Assembly (NCBI GenBank): GCA_002914805.1
Contig: JXTB01000140.1
Span: 730,875-794,874 of the forward strand
Length of the DNA: 64,000 nucleotides
Reading direction: 5' to 3'
Source: Parasponia andersonii
Lineage: Eukaryota; Streptophyta; Magnoliopsida; Rosales; Cannabaceae
Both the position numbers and the translations under genes were made by a program. Below are positions 31,905 to 41,773 of this stretch, in pieces. The notes beneath the pieces are model-generated. The model did no database searches and had not been told where the DNA came from. It worked only from the letters and a program-made list of their open reading frames with translations. Each line of letters begins with the position of its first letter. Position 1 is the first letter of the stretch.

Positions 31905-33461
31905 CTAACTACTGCCATGCTGCAAGTAATGATATCTTGCATTAAACTCTACATATGGCTCCTGAACTGAATCAGAAGATAGTAAATCCATCATTGCACA
32001 TATCTGGACTCGACATGAATGCTTAATATCTCCAGAAATAAATTCATTCATCTTTCCATCAACCTCTATCATACTGCAACCTGGTGTCTTCCTGATTCCC
32101 CTATCACCGATCATCTTGCGTATCCTAATCGCATCTTCCCTTCTCTGAGCAGCCAAATAAATGTTCGACAACTGAACATAGACTCCATCTTCTCCTGTCT
32201 TATCCCCATTTTCTAGCAGTAGAAGCTCCTTGACAGCAAGCTCTGCAAGATCAACATTATTATGGATTCGGCAACCACTTAGTAATGCCCCCCAAACGGA
32301 AGCCAGAGGCTTCATTGGCATTTTTCTGATGAGCTCATGTGCTTCCTTTAGTTTACCTGCCCTGCATAGTAGGTCCACCACACAACTATAGTGCTCATGT
32401 TTGGGTAAAATACCATATCGACTTTTCATGTTGTCCAACAAAAGCGGGCCTTCCTTTTGGAGCCCTGCATGAGTACAAGCCGTTAGCACTCCAAGAAGGA
32501 CAACCCCATCAGGCCTGATCTTATCATCCAGTTGCATCCTCTTCAAACAATGAATTGCTTTTCTGGCATGCCCATGTGCCGCAAACCCTCCAATCATGGC
32601 TGCCCAAGAGAACACGTTTCTTTTAGGCATGTTCTCAAACACTTCAACAGCCACGTCCAAACAACCACACTTGGCATACATATCAACAAGCGCCGTCCCA
32701 ATGAACACATCTGAATCAAATGCTTTCATATTCTTTACATACTCATGAATCAACTTCCCATCCCAAAGAGCTCCCAAATGCGTACAAGCCGTGAGTGCAG
32801 TAGCCGCACAATATTCGTCAGGCACAAACTTAATTGCCAACATATCCTGGAAAACTCTTAAAGCCTCAGAAGCCAAACCACATCGAATATATCCATCCAT
32901 AAGAACATTCCACCGAAAATGATCTCTCTGAGGAACTTCGTCGAACACTTTCCTGGCATCATCCATAACCTTACACTCTACATACAACCGAACAATGGCG
33001 GTCTGCACGTGACCATCCAACAAAGCCAGCCCATTTTTCACTACCCAGTTATGAATTTGCTGTCCTTCAAGTACCCAAGCGCCATTGACGCAAGCCAGTA
33101 GGACAAAATGAAAGGTGCAGTGATCACAGATAACTCTGTCACCTGTTTTCAACATGAGTTGGAAATAACGTAGAGCCAAATGAGGCTTAGAACTGCGCGA
33201 ATATGCTCTGAGAAGGGTGTTGTAAATATACGTATTGGGTGTCTCGATTTGATTAAAAATGAGAGACGCGTATGAGAGGTCGCCCGAGTCCGAGAGCGCA
33301 GAAAAGGCAATGAGTTTGCTGATGGCGTAGTTGTTGAGGTGGATTCCATGGGTGATGAAGACTGCGTGGATGGCCTTGAGTTGGCTCATATTGGCGCAGC
33401 GTTGGGCCAGAGACATGCACCGCTTCCATGCTTGGATGCCGCCGTGTCGGAGCTGCCTCAT
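31905..33461 (-). CDS. Pentatricopeptide repeat protein, PLS class with E domain, intronless
   Basis: 518 residues in one exon, as usual for plant PPR genes. PPR-like motifs run from about residue 30 to 400, for example NTYIYNTLLRAYSRSSKPHL, GHVQTAIVRLYVECKVMDDA, DHFRWNVLMDGYIRCGLASE, DVFIGTALVDMYAKCGCLDV and NVFSWAAMIGGFAAHGHARK, with the alternating P, L and S pattern. Residues 410-500 form an E-type C-terminus (VWGALLSGCRIHNNVDLAE, GVYVQLSNIYLAAQRREDA, TPGCSMIEVDGKMNEF). There is no DYW deaminase end. Such proteins bind organellar RNA and usually take part in C-to-U editing in mitochondria or plastids. From memory it is nearest to Arabidopsis At3g28660/At3g28640, which is not certain. The start is the first ATG in frame. 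It lies head to head with the FAD gene at 33707. Confidence 0.92.
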   Translation of the reverse strand: MRQLRHGGIQAWKRCMSLAQRCANMSQLKAIHAVFITHGIHLNNYAISKLIAFSALSDSGDLSYASLIFNQIETPNTYIYNTLLRAYSRSSKPHLALRYFQLMLKTGDRVICDHCTFHFVLLACVNGAWVLEGQQIHNWVVKNGLALLDGHVQTAIVRLYVECKVMDDARKVFDEVPQRDHFRWNVLMDGYIRCGLASEALRVFQDMLAIKFVPDEYCAATALTACTHLGALWDGKLIHEYVKNMKAFDSDVFIGTALVDMYAKCGCLDVAVEVFENMPKRNVFSWAAMIGGFAAHGHARKAIHCLKRMQLDDKIRPDGVVLLGVLTACTHAGLQKEGPLLLDNMKSRYGILPKHEHYSCVVDLLCRAGKLKEAHELIRKMPMKPLASVWGALLSGCRIHNNVDLAELAVKELLLLENGDKTGEDGVYVQLSNIYLAAQRREDAIRIRKMIGDRGIRKTPGCSMIEVDGKMNEFISGDIKHSCRVQICAMMDLLSSDSVQEPYVEFNARYHYLQHGSS

Positions 33462-33706
33462 GCGTGTGCATATTTCCCTTAGAGTTGACTGGTCAGCTGG
33501 TCAAAGCAGCCTTTTCCTTTTAATTCTAGTTTTCCCGGTCATTCACTTTCAGTCTTTCACCATATTATTTGGTCGTTTCAGTAATAAAACGACGTGTCGT
33601 TTGTAAAGCGCACTATAAATATGATATCTGATTTCCACCCCGCCGATTGCTTTGGTAGGCTGAGCAATGAGAATCGAACAGCCAAAGATTTACTAGGTTG
33701 GCACAC
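33462..33706. promoter_or_regulatory. Shared 245-bp upstream region of two divergent genes
   Basis: The only DNA between the ATG of the PPR gene (33461, -) and the ATG of the FAD oxidoreductase (33707, +). A TATAAAT word at 33614-33620 suits the + gene, 87 bp before its ATG. No equal TATA is seen for the PPR gene, as is common for PPR promoters. It probably acts as a two-way promoter. Confidence 0.6.
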
Positions 33707-36700
33707 ATGAGCTACACTTCGACGCATTTCATCCACCATTTTGGTCTCTCCTCCGCTTTTGCATATTCCACGCGAAGCATTGGCTGCCTCCTTTTAACCC
33801 CTACGAGGCGCAAATTTTGTAACGCTTTCATTCCCATAGCCCAAAAGGTAACACTAACATTGCTTTCTCATTTTTCAATGGTCTAGTGTAGTGGGAATTC
33901 GAAGCTTCGTATATTATGTATAAATTGCCTCCTATTTGTGGTTTTCTAGACTTGCATGTTCAGTAATTTTCTGTGGTGGACAGGCAAGTGAAGAGTTATT
34001 GGTTGTAGTTGGGGGTGGAGCAGCTGGTTTTTATGGGGCAATCAGAGCTAAGACTCTTGCACCTAAGCTTAATGTAGTGGTTATTGAGAAAGGAAAGCCC
34101 CTATCTAAGGTTTCTTATCCTTATAAAATTTCCTCTTATGAACGTTCCTTTTCTTTTGGTTGTTTGTTCTTTCTTTGCTTCTAACAATTTGTAGTTGTTG
34201 TAAATGGCAGGTAAAGATTTCTGGAGGTGGCCGATGCAATGTGACGAACGGGCATTGTGTTGACAATAAGGTAAGCTTATTATTTAGTTGTTTATTTAGT
34301 GCTTACTACGTGGAAAACGACTATAACAACAACTAGATATTGGTTACTCATTGCAATTTTAATTTTAAGACGTTGAAATTATTTTTGTTGCTTTGCCTCC
34401 AAGTGAGTCGAAGAATTTCCACCATTTGACAGACTAACTCCGAACTCGTTTAGAATTGTAATTTTGAGAAATTTTCGATACAAAAAATGAAGTGTGATGA
34501 ATTGTTCATAGATTTTGGCAGAAAATTACCCAAGGGGTCATAAAGAATTCAGAGGATCTTTCTTCGACATGCATGGGCCGGTTGATACCATGTCCTGGTT
34601 CTCTGATCATGGAGTGGACTTGAAGGTTGTCCTGTGAACTCTTATGTCACCCTGTTTCTTAGGTGTTTCAGATGTGTTGTATATGATTAAGTGCTCATAG
34701 GTTGAGGAGGATGGAAGGGTTTTCCCTGTCAGCAACAGTTCTGCTTCAGTAATCGATTGTCTCATGTCTGAAGCAAACCGGACAGGAGGTAGTCCACACA
34801 TTGAATTATGGTACTAATTAGTTTTCTTTTTATTTCTTGCACTAGCAGGGAAGAGGGTGTTCTCTCAAGTTGCATTACCTTAGAAAACTAGATCACCGTA
34901 TCCACCCTAGTCTTCTTGCTTGTGTATGAAAACCATCTCAATCGAAAACCTCTAAAAGCGAAAATCTTAGTATCATGGCTTGTCAGTTGTTTTGCTGAAA
35001 ATACATATTCCCTTATCAGTTGTTTTGCAGACTGGAAAAGCTGTGAGAACTGCATCTACTGATGGTGGGAAATTCCTTCTTGGTATTGGGAAGCAGACAA
35101 CCAGCTCTGTTGAATATGTCGAAGCGGATTATCTATTGATTGCTAGTGGAAATAGCAGTCAGGTTGGGAGGGACTAATGATCCTTTGCATTCTCACATTT
35201 AAGGGTTAAATTTTAAAATTGCTGAAATATGCTTGTTTCTTGTTACAGGGTTTCAGTCTTGCATCTCAGCTTGGTCATTTGATTATAGATCCAGTGCCAA
35301 GTTTATTTACTTTCAAGACTGCAGATCTGCAGCTAGCCGACTTGTCAGGAGTAATGTTTTATTATCCTGTTTGTTAATTGTTAGCCAAATCATGTTTATT
35401 GTTGACTCATCATATTTGGAAGCTAAATTCACAATGGAGATGATGGCCCATAATTTGCTGCTATCCAATCAATCCATAAGTGGCTGGATGCCTGGAATGA
35501 TTACATGGTTGTACCTGAATATGAGTTGCACATAACGTAAAAGTGCAGAACTATTTGTGAATCGATCCTTTTGCAGGGCAGAAGGCTTTCTAATTCTGCT
35601 AGGGTATCATCTTTTTCTTTCTTAGAAGCTTCTCTCTTTCATCCCTTTGTGATGATATCTTTTTGCTAAGAATTGTTTGTAATTATAAAATCATTCTGTG
35701 CTCTGTTTAGCTGGACTTGAGCGCTATTGATTACAACTGGAACATATTGATGATTCGTCTGTCACTCTTACTAGTATTATCTTTCTTTTTCCTTTTTTAT
35801 TTTTTATTTTTTATTTTTTGTAATCAAGTCAACTCAATCTAGTTTCTCTTTTCTATACAGGTTACATTTCCAAAAGTTAGAGCAAAGCTGATATTAGAAA
35901 ATGTTAAAAGGAATATACAACAATTTACGCAGGCAGGTTCTGCTTCTCCATATCATCTTTGTCCTTTGATTTGGAATATCACATAGGAAATACCCAAGAC
36001 CAGTGAAATTGTAGGTTGGGCCCATGCTAGTGACTCACTGGGGACTCAGTGGGCCAGTAATTCTTCGGTTATCTGCTTGGGGTGCTCGTGATCTATTCTC
36101 TTCAGGTTACAAAGGTAAAGTTTCCCTCCCTTTGTTTCCCCTGGTTGTCTGATTTCTTCATGTACTTAAACTTGAATTTTACCATTTTCAACTTAAATGC
36201 ATTGGATGCAGGTACTGTTACTGTGGATTTTATACCTGACTTGCATATAGAAGATTTGAAGGCAATCCTTAGTAGACACAAGCGTCAATTTGTGGTATTT
36301 CCAGATCTTATTATTTCTTTTGATGTGAAGCATCGCTAAATACAAATTTTAGTTTGTTTAAGTGGGAACTATTTTATTAATATTGGCATAAATATCATTC
36401 CAGCTATACCCATCTCTGTATCTGATACTTCAAACATGATGGCTGTTACTAATTTTAAGTTGGCTCCTTAGCTTAAAGTCTGCATAACATGACAACCATG
36501 TAGCTCCTGTAAACGTAAATCTTTCTGACTGTAAAATGTGTGCCACCCTGCCACCTTAAAATTGTAAATTGTAATTAGGCTGCCTTAATAATGCTTTAAC
36601 ATGGTATACTTATCAACAGGTAAAACATTAGTTTGCTTAAGAATAGTTTGGTAAAATATGATTTTCAATACTGGAGCAAGTTCAAGGTACAAGCAAGTTA

Positions 36701-38034
36701 GTTTGGTGTTAACTTCATTCTGTGATCAAAGCTTTGTCTTTGAAATGTCAATTGCTTATTTGTTTCTGGCTCCTCTACAGAAGCAGAAAGTGTCCAACGC
36801 ATATCCTCCAGAATTTGGTCTTGTAAAGAGATTCTGGAAATATATATTGGATCGCCAGGTTTTTTGCCTTTTCTTAAGCTTGAAGATCGTTATTTATTTA
36901 TTTATTTTTCACTTGACTAGAGCATTTCCTCTTATATTTGACTTTCATTTTTAGGGTGTATCTGGAGATGACTTGTGGGCTTCTATTCCAAATAACACTA
37001 TTTCTTCTGTTGCTTCTCTATTGAAGCATTGTGACTTTGGAGTAACAGGGAAGGTGAAATTCTGTAAACTTTGAGTGTTTTTTTCCCTCATTTTAAAGTG
37101 TCTTTGTTTTTTTCCCTTTTGATGTTGTAATAAGTTTTTCATGCGTACTAGGAATATGAAGCATTTTTCCATATGGTGTAGGGTCAATTTAAGGATGAGT
37201 TTGTCAAGGCTGGGGGTGTTCCGCTTTCAGAGGTCTCTCTCCACATATACATATATATATATACACACACACACACATATATCCACGCATACATGTTATG
37301 TTTATGTGTATGTATATATTGTTGAAATATAGTTGATATTTATATATGTACGTATGTAAATGAAGTTTATCTTGCTTCTCTGAAGATCTCATTGAATACG
37401 ATGGAAAGCAAACTTCATTCAGATTTATTCTTTGCCGGGGAGGTAATGATCCTTAAAGATTTTGTGTGGTTAATGCAATGACAAACGTTTACAAACTAAT
37501 ATGAATGTCCATAAACCCATGGACCATAATGATCAATATCTTGACACAATTGAAATATGTTTTCAGGTACTGAATGTTGATGGGGTAACCGGTGGTTTCA
37601 ATTTTCAGGTAAAGAAATCTGTCTTTTACGAGGGAATAAATAAGTTCACTTGGTAATATTTTACTAACATGTTGGACTACAAAATCCTTTCTATAAAGTT
37701 CACTCACTCCTGTCCTGTGAGCATTAACTGTTATTGAACTAGGCCCAGAGATAGCAGTAAAAATTTGCGGCTCTGAAACTTGACATAGCTGATAGCTCTA
37801 GGACATGACTTTTACATGGTGATTTATTATTGAGTTTCAAACTGTAGGTGTAGATTTTGTCCATTCCATTCGATTTCTAGTGATTTGGTCCATCATTACT
37901 TCGCTAGTGGACTTTAGCTTAGCCACAAGTTCTTTTTCTTTTGACAGAATGCTTGGTCAGGTGGATACATAGCAGGAACAACTATTGGTACACGAGTGCG
38001 TGATGCTTATCTCAGGGGCTTGGATATACAGTAA
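33707..38034 (+). CDS. FAD/NAD(P)-dependent oxidoreductase, HI0933/YhiN family, 16 exons
   Basis: Exons (all joining in frame): 33707-33847, 33984-34109, 34211-34270, 34512-34625, 34701-34788, 35020-35162, 35249-35350, 35861-35932, 36015-36114, 36212-36294, 36781-36858, 36955-37053, 37182-37232, 37386-37442, 37567-37608, 37948-38034. They give 480 residues. Residues 1-47 are Ser/Thr/His/Arg-rich, like an organelle transit peptide. The FAD-binding VVVGGGAAG is at 54-62 and the family signature SGGGRCNVTN at 93-102. Residues 420-470 (TMESKLHSDLFFAGEVLN and VDGVTGGFNFQNAWSGG) form the conserved C-terminal FAD site. The family spans bacteria and plants (Arabidopsis homologue At5g39940). Its substrate in plants is unknown. 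Intron 8 has a GC donor. The gene looks intact. Confidence 0.93.
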
Positions 38035-38398
38035 ACTTGGTAAAACATAGAGGATTGCTTATGATTTTCAATGTCTTGTACCCCGAAATTTACTAGGTAC
38101 CCCCACCTCTATTCGGTTCCCATTAACATTTTTTTATTTAGCAAAATTATATATTGAAATCTCCATGTAGTTTTTTCCTTTTTCGTTTATTTAAATGTCA
38201 AGCTCAGATTTCTTTTTTTTTTTTTTTTTTGTGTGTGCGCGTTTAGCTTTTAGCTTTGAAATTGAGATCCCTTTTAGGAAAGTGCCAAAGTGATGATTAG
38301 CTGAGCAGTAAGAGGCCCATCCTTCTGAATCATGGCTTCACTCGATTCTTTTTATTGCTTTGGTCGATTCTTTTGCTAAGTGGAAAGCTTATCATTTA
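38035..38398. other. 3' flank of the FAD gene
   Basis: Probable 3' UTR, T runs near 38213-38230, and unique AT-rich DNA. No gene seen. Confidence 0.45.
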
Positions 38399-38731
38399 CT
38401 CTATTTTGGAACTTGGATTTTTAGAGAGAGGAAAAAAAATTTTAAGAAATTTTTTTTTTTTTTTGGGAATTTGGATTTTTAGGGAGATGAAAAAAATTTA
38501 AAGAGATTTTATTTTCTCTAAACAAAAAGTGATAAAAATTATTTTTTAAAAAAAAAAACAAAAAATTTAATTTGATGTCATTTTTAATATATAAAATTTT
38601 GATACATTAATTTTAAAAAATAGAAGTGTCGAAATAAAGTTACATAAACTAAAAATATATATATTTTCCTCTCTTCTATAATTTTTCCTGGCAACTTTTT
38701 TTTTCTCCATAATTCGGATTCCAAAATAGAG
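38399..38731. mobile_element. Tourist-like MITE, 333 bp
   Basis: Terminal inverted repeats begin CTCTATTTTGGAA on both strands (left end at 38399, right end read back from 38731). They stay similar for about 20 bases. Both ends are flanked by TTA (38396-38398, 38732-38734), the target duplicate of PIF/Harbinger elements. The inside is AT-rich, non-coding, and holds a short tandem repeat near 38411-38510 with the shared word TTGGATTTTTAG. It is a non-autonomous DNA transposon, moved by a transposase coded elsewhere. Confidence 0.7.
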
Positions 38732-39861
38732 TTAGCAATTGGGATTGTTGCGTCTCCAACCTCCCATTAAGAACAGTTTGAAAGTGAATGGACCATCACC
38801 ATGGTCCAACCTGCTTAGTACGGTTTAGTTCAAGTTGCTCTTTCCTCGTGAGATCTCGATCATTTACCTTTTTGACGGATTGTGATGTTGTAACTCGTAA
38901 TGAAATATACCATCTTCCACCACTTTTTTTTTTAATTTTATTTTTGGGCGAATAAAGGACACTGTGCGTGTGCATATCAATTTCCTATGCATTATAGATA
39001 AGCCTTCTAGGAAAATAAATAAATTAATTAATTAACACAAACCCGGATCGGGTACCCTCTCGAATCTAGAAGATGCCACATAGCTCAAGATGTGTCACGC
39101 TCCAGATTAATCAATCGGGAATAGGAAGTTGTCAGGAAACAACTATGAAAATAGCTCAAGCTTTTACAACTATTATCTTCTTTTTTCTTATTACTAAATG
39201 TCTTCGTTGGATTCACGAGTTAAATAGTTGAAATTTGACATATGGGTTATCTGAATTTGATGACTGATGAGAAGACTCCATTTGCAAAAACTTGAAAAAA
39301 AAAAAAAAAAAAAGGAGAAAGTGACATTCAAACTGACAGTTGTTCTCTGTTGGATGCATGGAAAAAGAATGAATTAATCAAATCCAAACTCAGGTTGAAT
39401 ATTTCCATAATTGCAAGATTCCATGGAATAAAGTACAAAACCGGAGAACAATAAGCCGTCAAACTCAACGATACTGTTCTATTAACCATAGTCGTACAAT
39501 CTCAAGGGTGTGTTGAGGCTAGTCAACGGTCAATCCTACGGTTCTCACGTGAGCCAAGAGGGATTATAGGACCATTTGACCCGGCATTTCAGATTGAATT
39601 TATTATATTAGTAAGAGGTAAGACGTCAAGACCCAAATTCTTCAAGTTAAAGCTTTCCAATTAACTTTTGAAAAAAATAAAAAATAAAAAAACCCACCCT
39701 AATACGCTATTAGGAAATGGATAGTACTGTAGATCTCAGTTGACATCTAATTTATCATTGTTTCATAAATAATTTGTTATAATTTAATTGATGAATTAAA
39801 ATTTATCATTAATAAATTGAATATTATTAATTAGTGACGTAGAATAAAAAGTAATAAAAAC

Positions 39862-39995
39862 GTGGGATATGATATGGGCAACTAGTATAATCATTAAAAA
39901 AATGTAGTATTTTCTTGGAGTGCAAAAATGTGGGATATGGGGGTGGGCAACGAGCATTATCCTTAAGAAATGTAGCGTTTTGTTAGAGTACAGCT
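39862..39995. repeat. Two-copy tandem repeat, 68-bp unit, diverged
   Basis: Units start with GTGGGATATG at 39862 and 39930. They share GGGCAAC, ATTAT or ATAAT, and ATGTAG with TTTT. They differ at roughly one base in four. Function unknown. Confidence 0.6.
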
Positions 39996-41330
39996 AACTA
40001 TGCCTATATTGACATAATAATATAATTAAATTTAACAATCAAAAAGTTTAAAAAGCAAAATTGGATTGGAGCATACTTGGATATCCCACAAAATATATAA
40101 TTAATATATATATATCTTCCTTCTTAAATAATAAAAGAGAAAAGATACCATGTAATAAGAAAGTTAATTACAAATCATCCATTTTCCCACTTTGTTTCTC
40201 CCCCCCCCCCCCCCCTCCCTTTTTTTTTTTCTCTTTTTTTTTTAAAAGAAGTGTTACCTCCTCATTGTCATGTAGTCAGTATTTACAATTAAATGAAAAG
40301 GAACCAGGTGCAATCCAACTGTGTTAAGAGTATATACAAAAATATATTGCATTATCACGTCAGCTATTGATTATCTTATGCAATTTTTTTTTTCTCTGGA
40401 TATAGCACACTGTACACCACTACTATAAAATATTTTTTTATACTCGTATTTTATCATTATTTGGAGCGGATTTCATATTAATACTAAAGTATATNAAATT
40501 GAATAAAAAAACTTTAAAATTGTGTGATTTATACAAGACTCGTATCTGTTAAAAATTGAGTAGCTCGTGGGATAAAAAATGTTATTGGTACAATAATTGT
40601 ATAATTTTTTTTGTAATCTATTGTAATTTTCGATCACAATTATGAAATTATAAACTTTATAAATTATCTCTTTTTGATTAAAAATTAAATAATTTATGAC
40701 TAAATGACTATTGTTGCAATAATTACATAGTTCAAATTATTATACTGTTTAAATTTAAAATTTAGGAGCCTAAGTGAGGTGCTCTTTATAATTATTATCG
40801 ACCGAATTTCAAATAACTAATATTTAAATGGGCAAAAAAAAAAAAAAAAAAAAAAAAAACTAATGAGATTAGACAACCATAAGAAAATGCTGGACCATGG
40901 TCAGAGATAGATCCCAAATCCCAACCAAATATAAAATAATTTCATTTAATTTTGGTCCAAATAAATAAATCATTAGTAGTTTAGTACCGAACAGATCAGA
41001 CTAGCACCTGTCATTTCATTTACTAATATCTTTTTTGATTTTTTCTTAAATGACAGTTTTCTAAGGTGCGAACAAGCCTAAATAAAAACAAATGGGCCAC
41101 ATCCAAAAACTAATTCCAAGTTGAGAGAAAAAGAAGTAAGTCTGACACAGACGGTAACAATACAATCAGAGAGAATCCAAAATCCTCTCTCTCACACAAA
41201 ACTTTCCACGTCGTCACCCATTCCGCCCTGGAAGCCAGAAGAACCAGCCACTGACCCTTTTTGCTGCATATTCTAGAATCCAAATATATATTACATATAT
41301 GCACATGTTTATCTCCTAATAGTTTATATA

Positions 41331-41357
41331 TATTTTATATATATATATATATATAAG
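41331..41357. repeat. (TA)n microsatellite at the VIH promoter
   Basis: Alternating TA run about 150-180 bp upstream of the probable transcribed leader and about 330 bp before the ATG. It may double as a TATA-type core promoter, but this is inference. Confidence 0.5.
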
Positions 41358-41585
41358 GTGTATGTATTTATTTTCTTCCTCTGGCTCTTAAAGCGCCTAG
41401 TCTTTTCTCTCGCTCCCTCTGGTATTTTTTTCTTCCGTGACTCACTTCATTACTTTCCTCTCTCTCTTCCGAGTCGGTGGCTCGAGTTTCCTGAGATTCG
41501 CCCGCCTCTTCTTTGGTATGTATATATTGTGTATTTGTATATGCATTTGTATGTATGTGTTTTGTGGAGCTTGATGTGGTTAACA

Positions 41586-41603
41586 ATGGCGGTGACTAGC
41601 TGA
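41586..41603 (+). promoter_or_regulatory. Short uORF in the VIH leader (5 codons)
   Basis: AACAATGGCG is a near-ideal plant start context, followed by four sense codons and TGA. It lies 77 bp before the main ATG. It would be removed if a 5' UTR intron (donor TTTG|GTATGT near 41515, acceptor before 41671-41674) is spliced. Confidence 0.45.
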
Positions 41604-41773
41604 TGAGCGTGAGCTTTGTGTTGTTGTTGTTTGTGTTTTGTTTCGCATTGGATTTGAGTTGTGAAAGTAGGACTGACGAATGGAATTGGATTCAGATTCT
41701 TCGATTTTGGAGACAAAAATGGAAGAGGAAGAAGGAGGTTTTGCAAAGAAAATCACGATTGGAGTATGTGTGA
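41603..41773 (+). promoter_or_regulatory. Overlapping uORF in the VIH leader (56 codons)
   Basis: It starts one base into the TGA of the shorter uORF (TGATGAGC) and runs past the main ATG (41680) in another frame to 41773. The first 20 residues are hydrophobic (MSVSFVLLLFVFCFALDL). If present in the mRNA it would compete with the main start. No proof of use. Confidence 0.35.

Larger units (their letters stand above)
38735..41500. other. Intergenic region upstream of the VIH gene
   Basis: About 2.7 kb, strongly AT-rich. It holds a 68-bp tandem duplicate (39862-39995), a C-run/T-run (about 40201-40246), a single N (40495), an A-run (about 40837-40859) and a (TA)n run near 41331-41355 just before the VIH leader. 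No protein or RNA gene recognised. Confidence 0.5.

Noticed and set aside
36658-36954. Open frame larger than the annotated exon 11 of the FAD gene
   Set aside because: Only 36781-36858 matches the family and fits both splice sites. The rest is intron read-through.
41368-41746. Minus-strand open frames opposite the VIH leader
   Set aside because: Low-complexity Lys/Glu/His/Thr-rich shadow of a CT-rich leader with no family resemblance.
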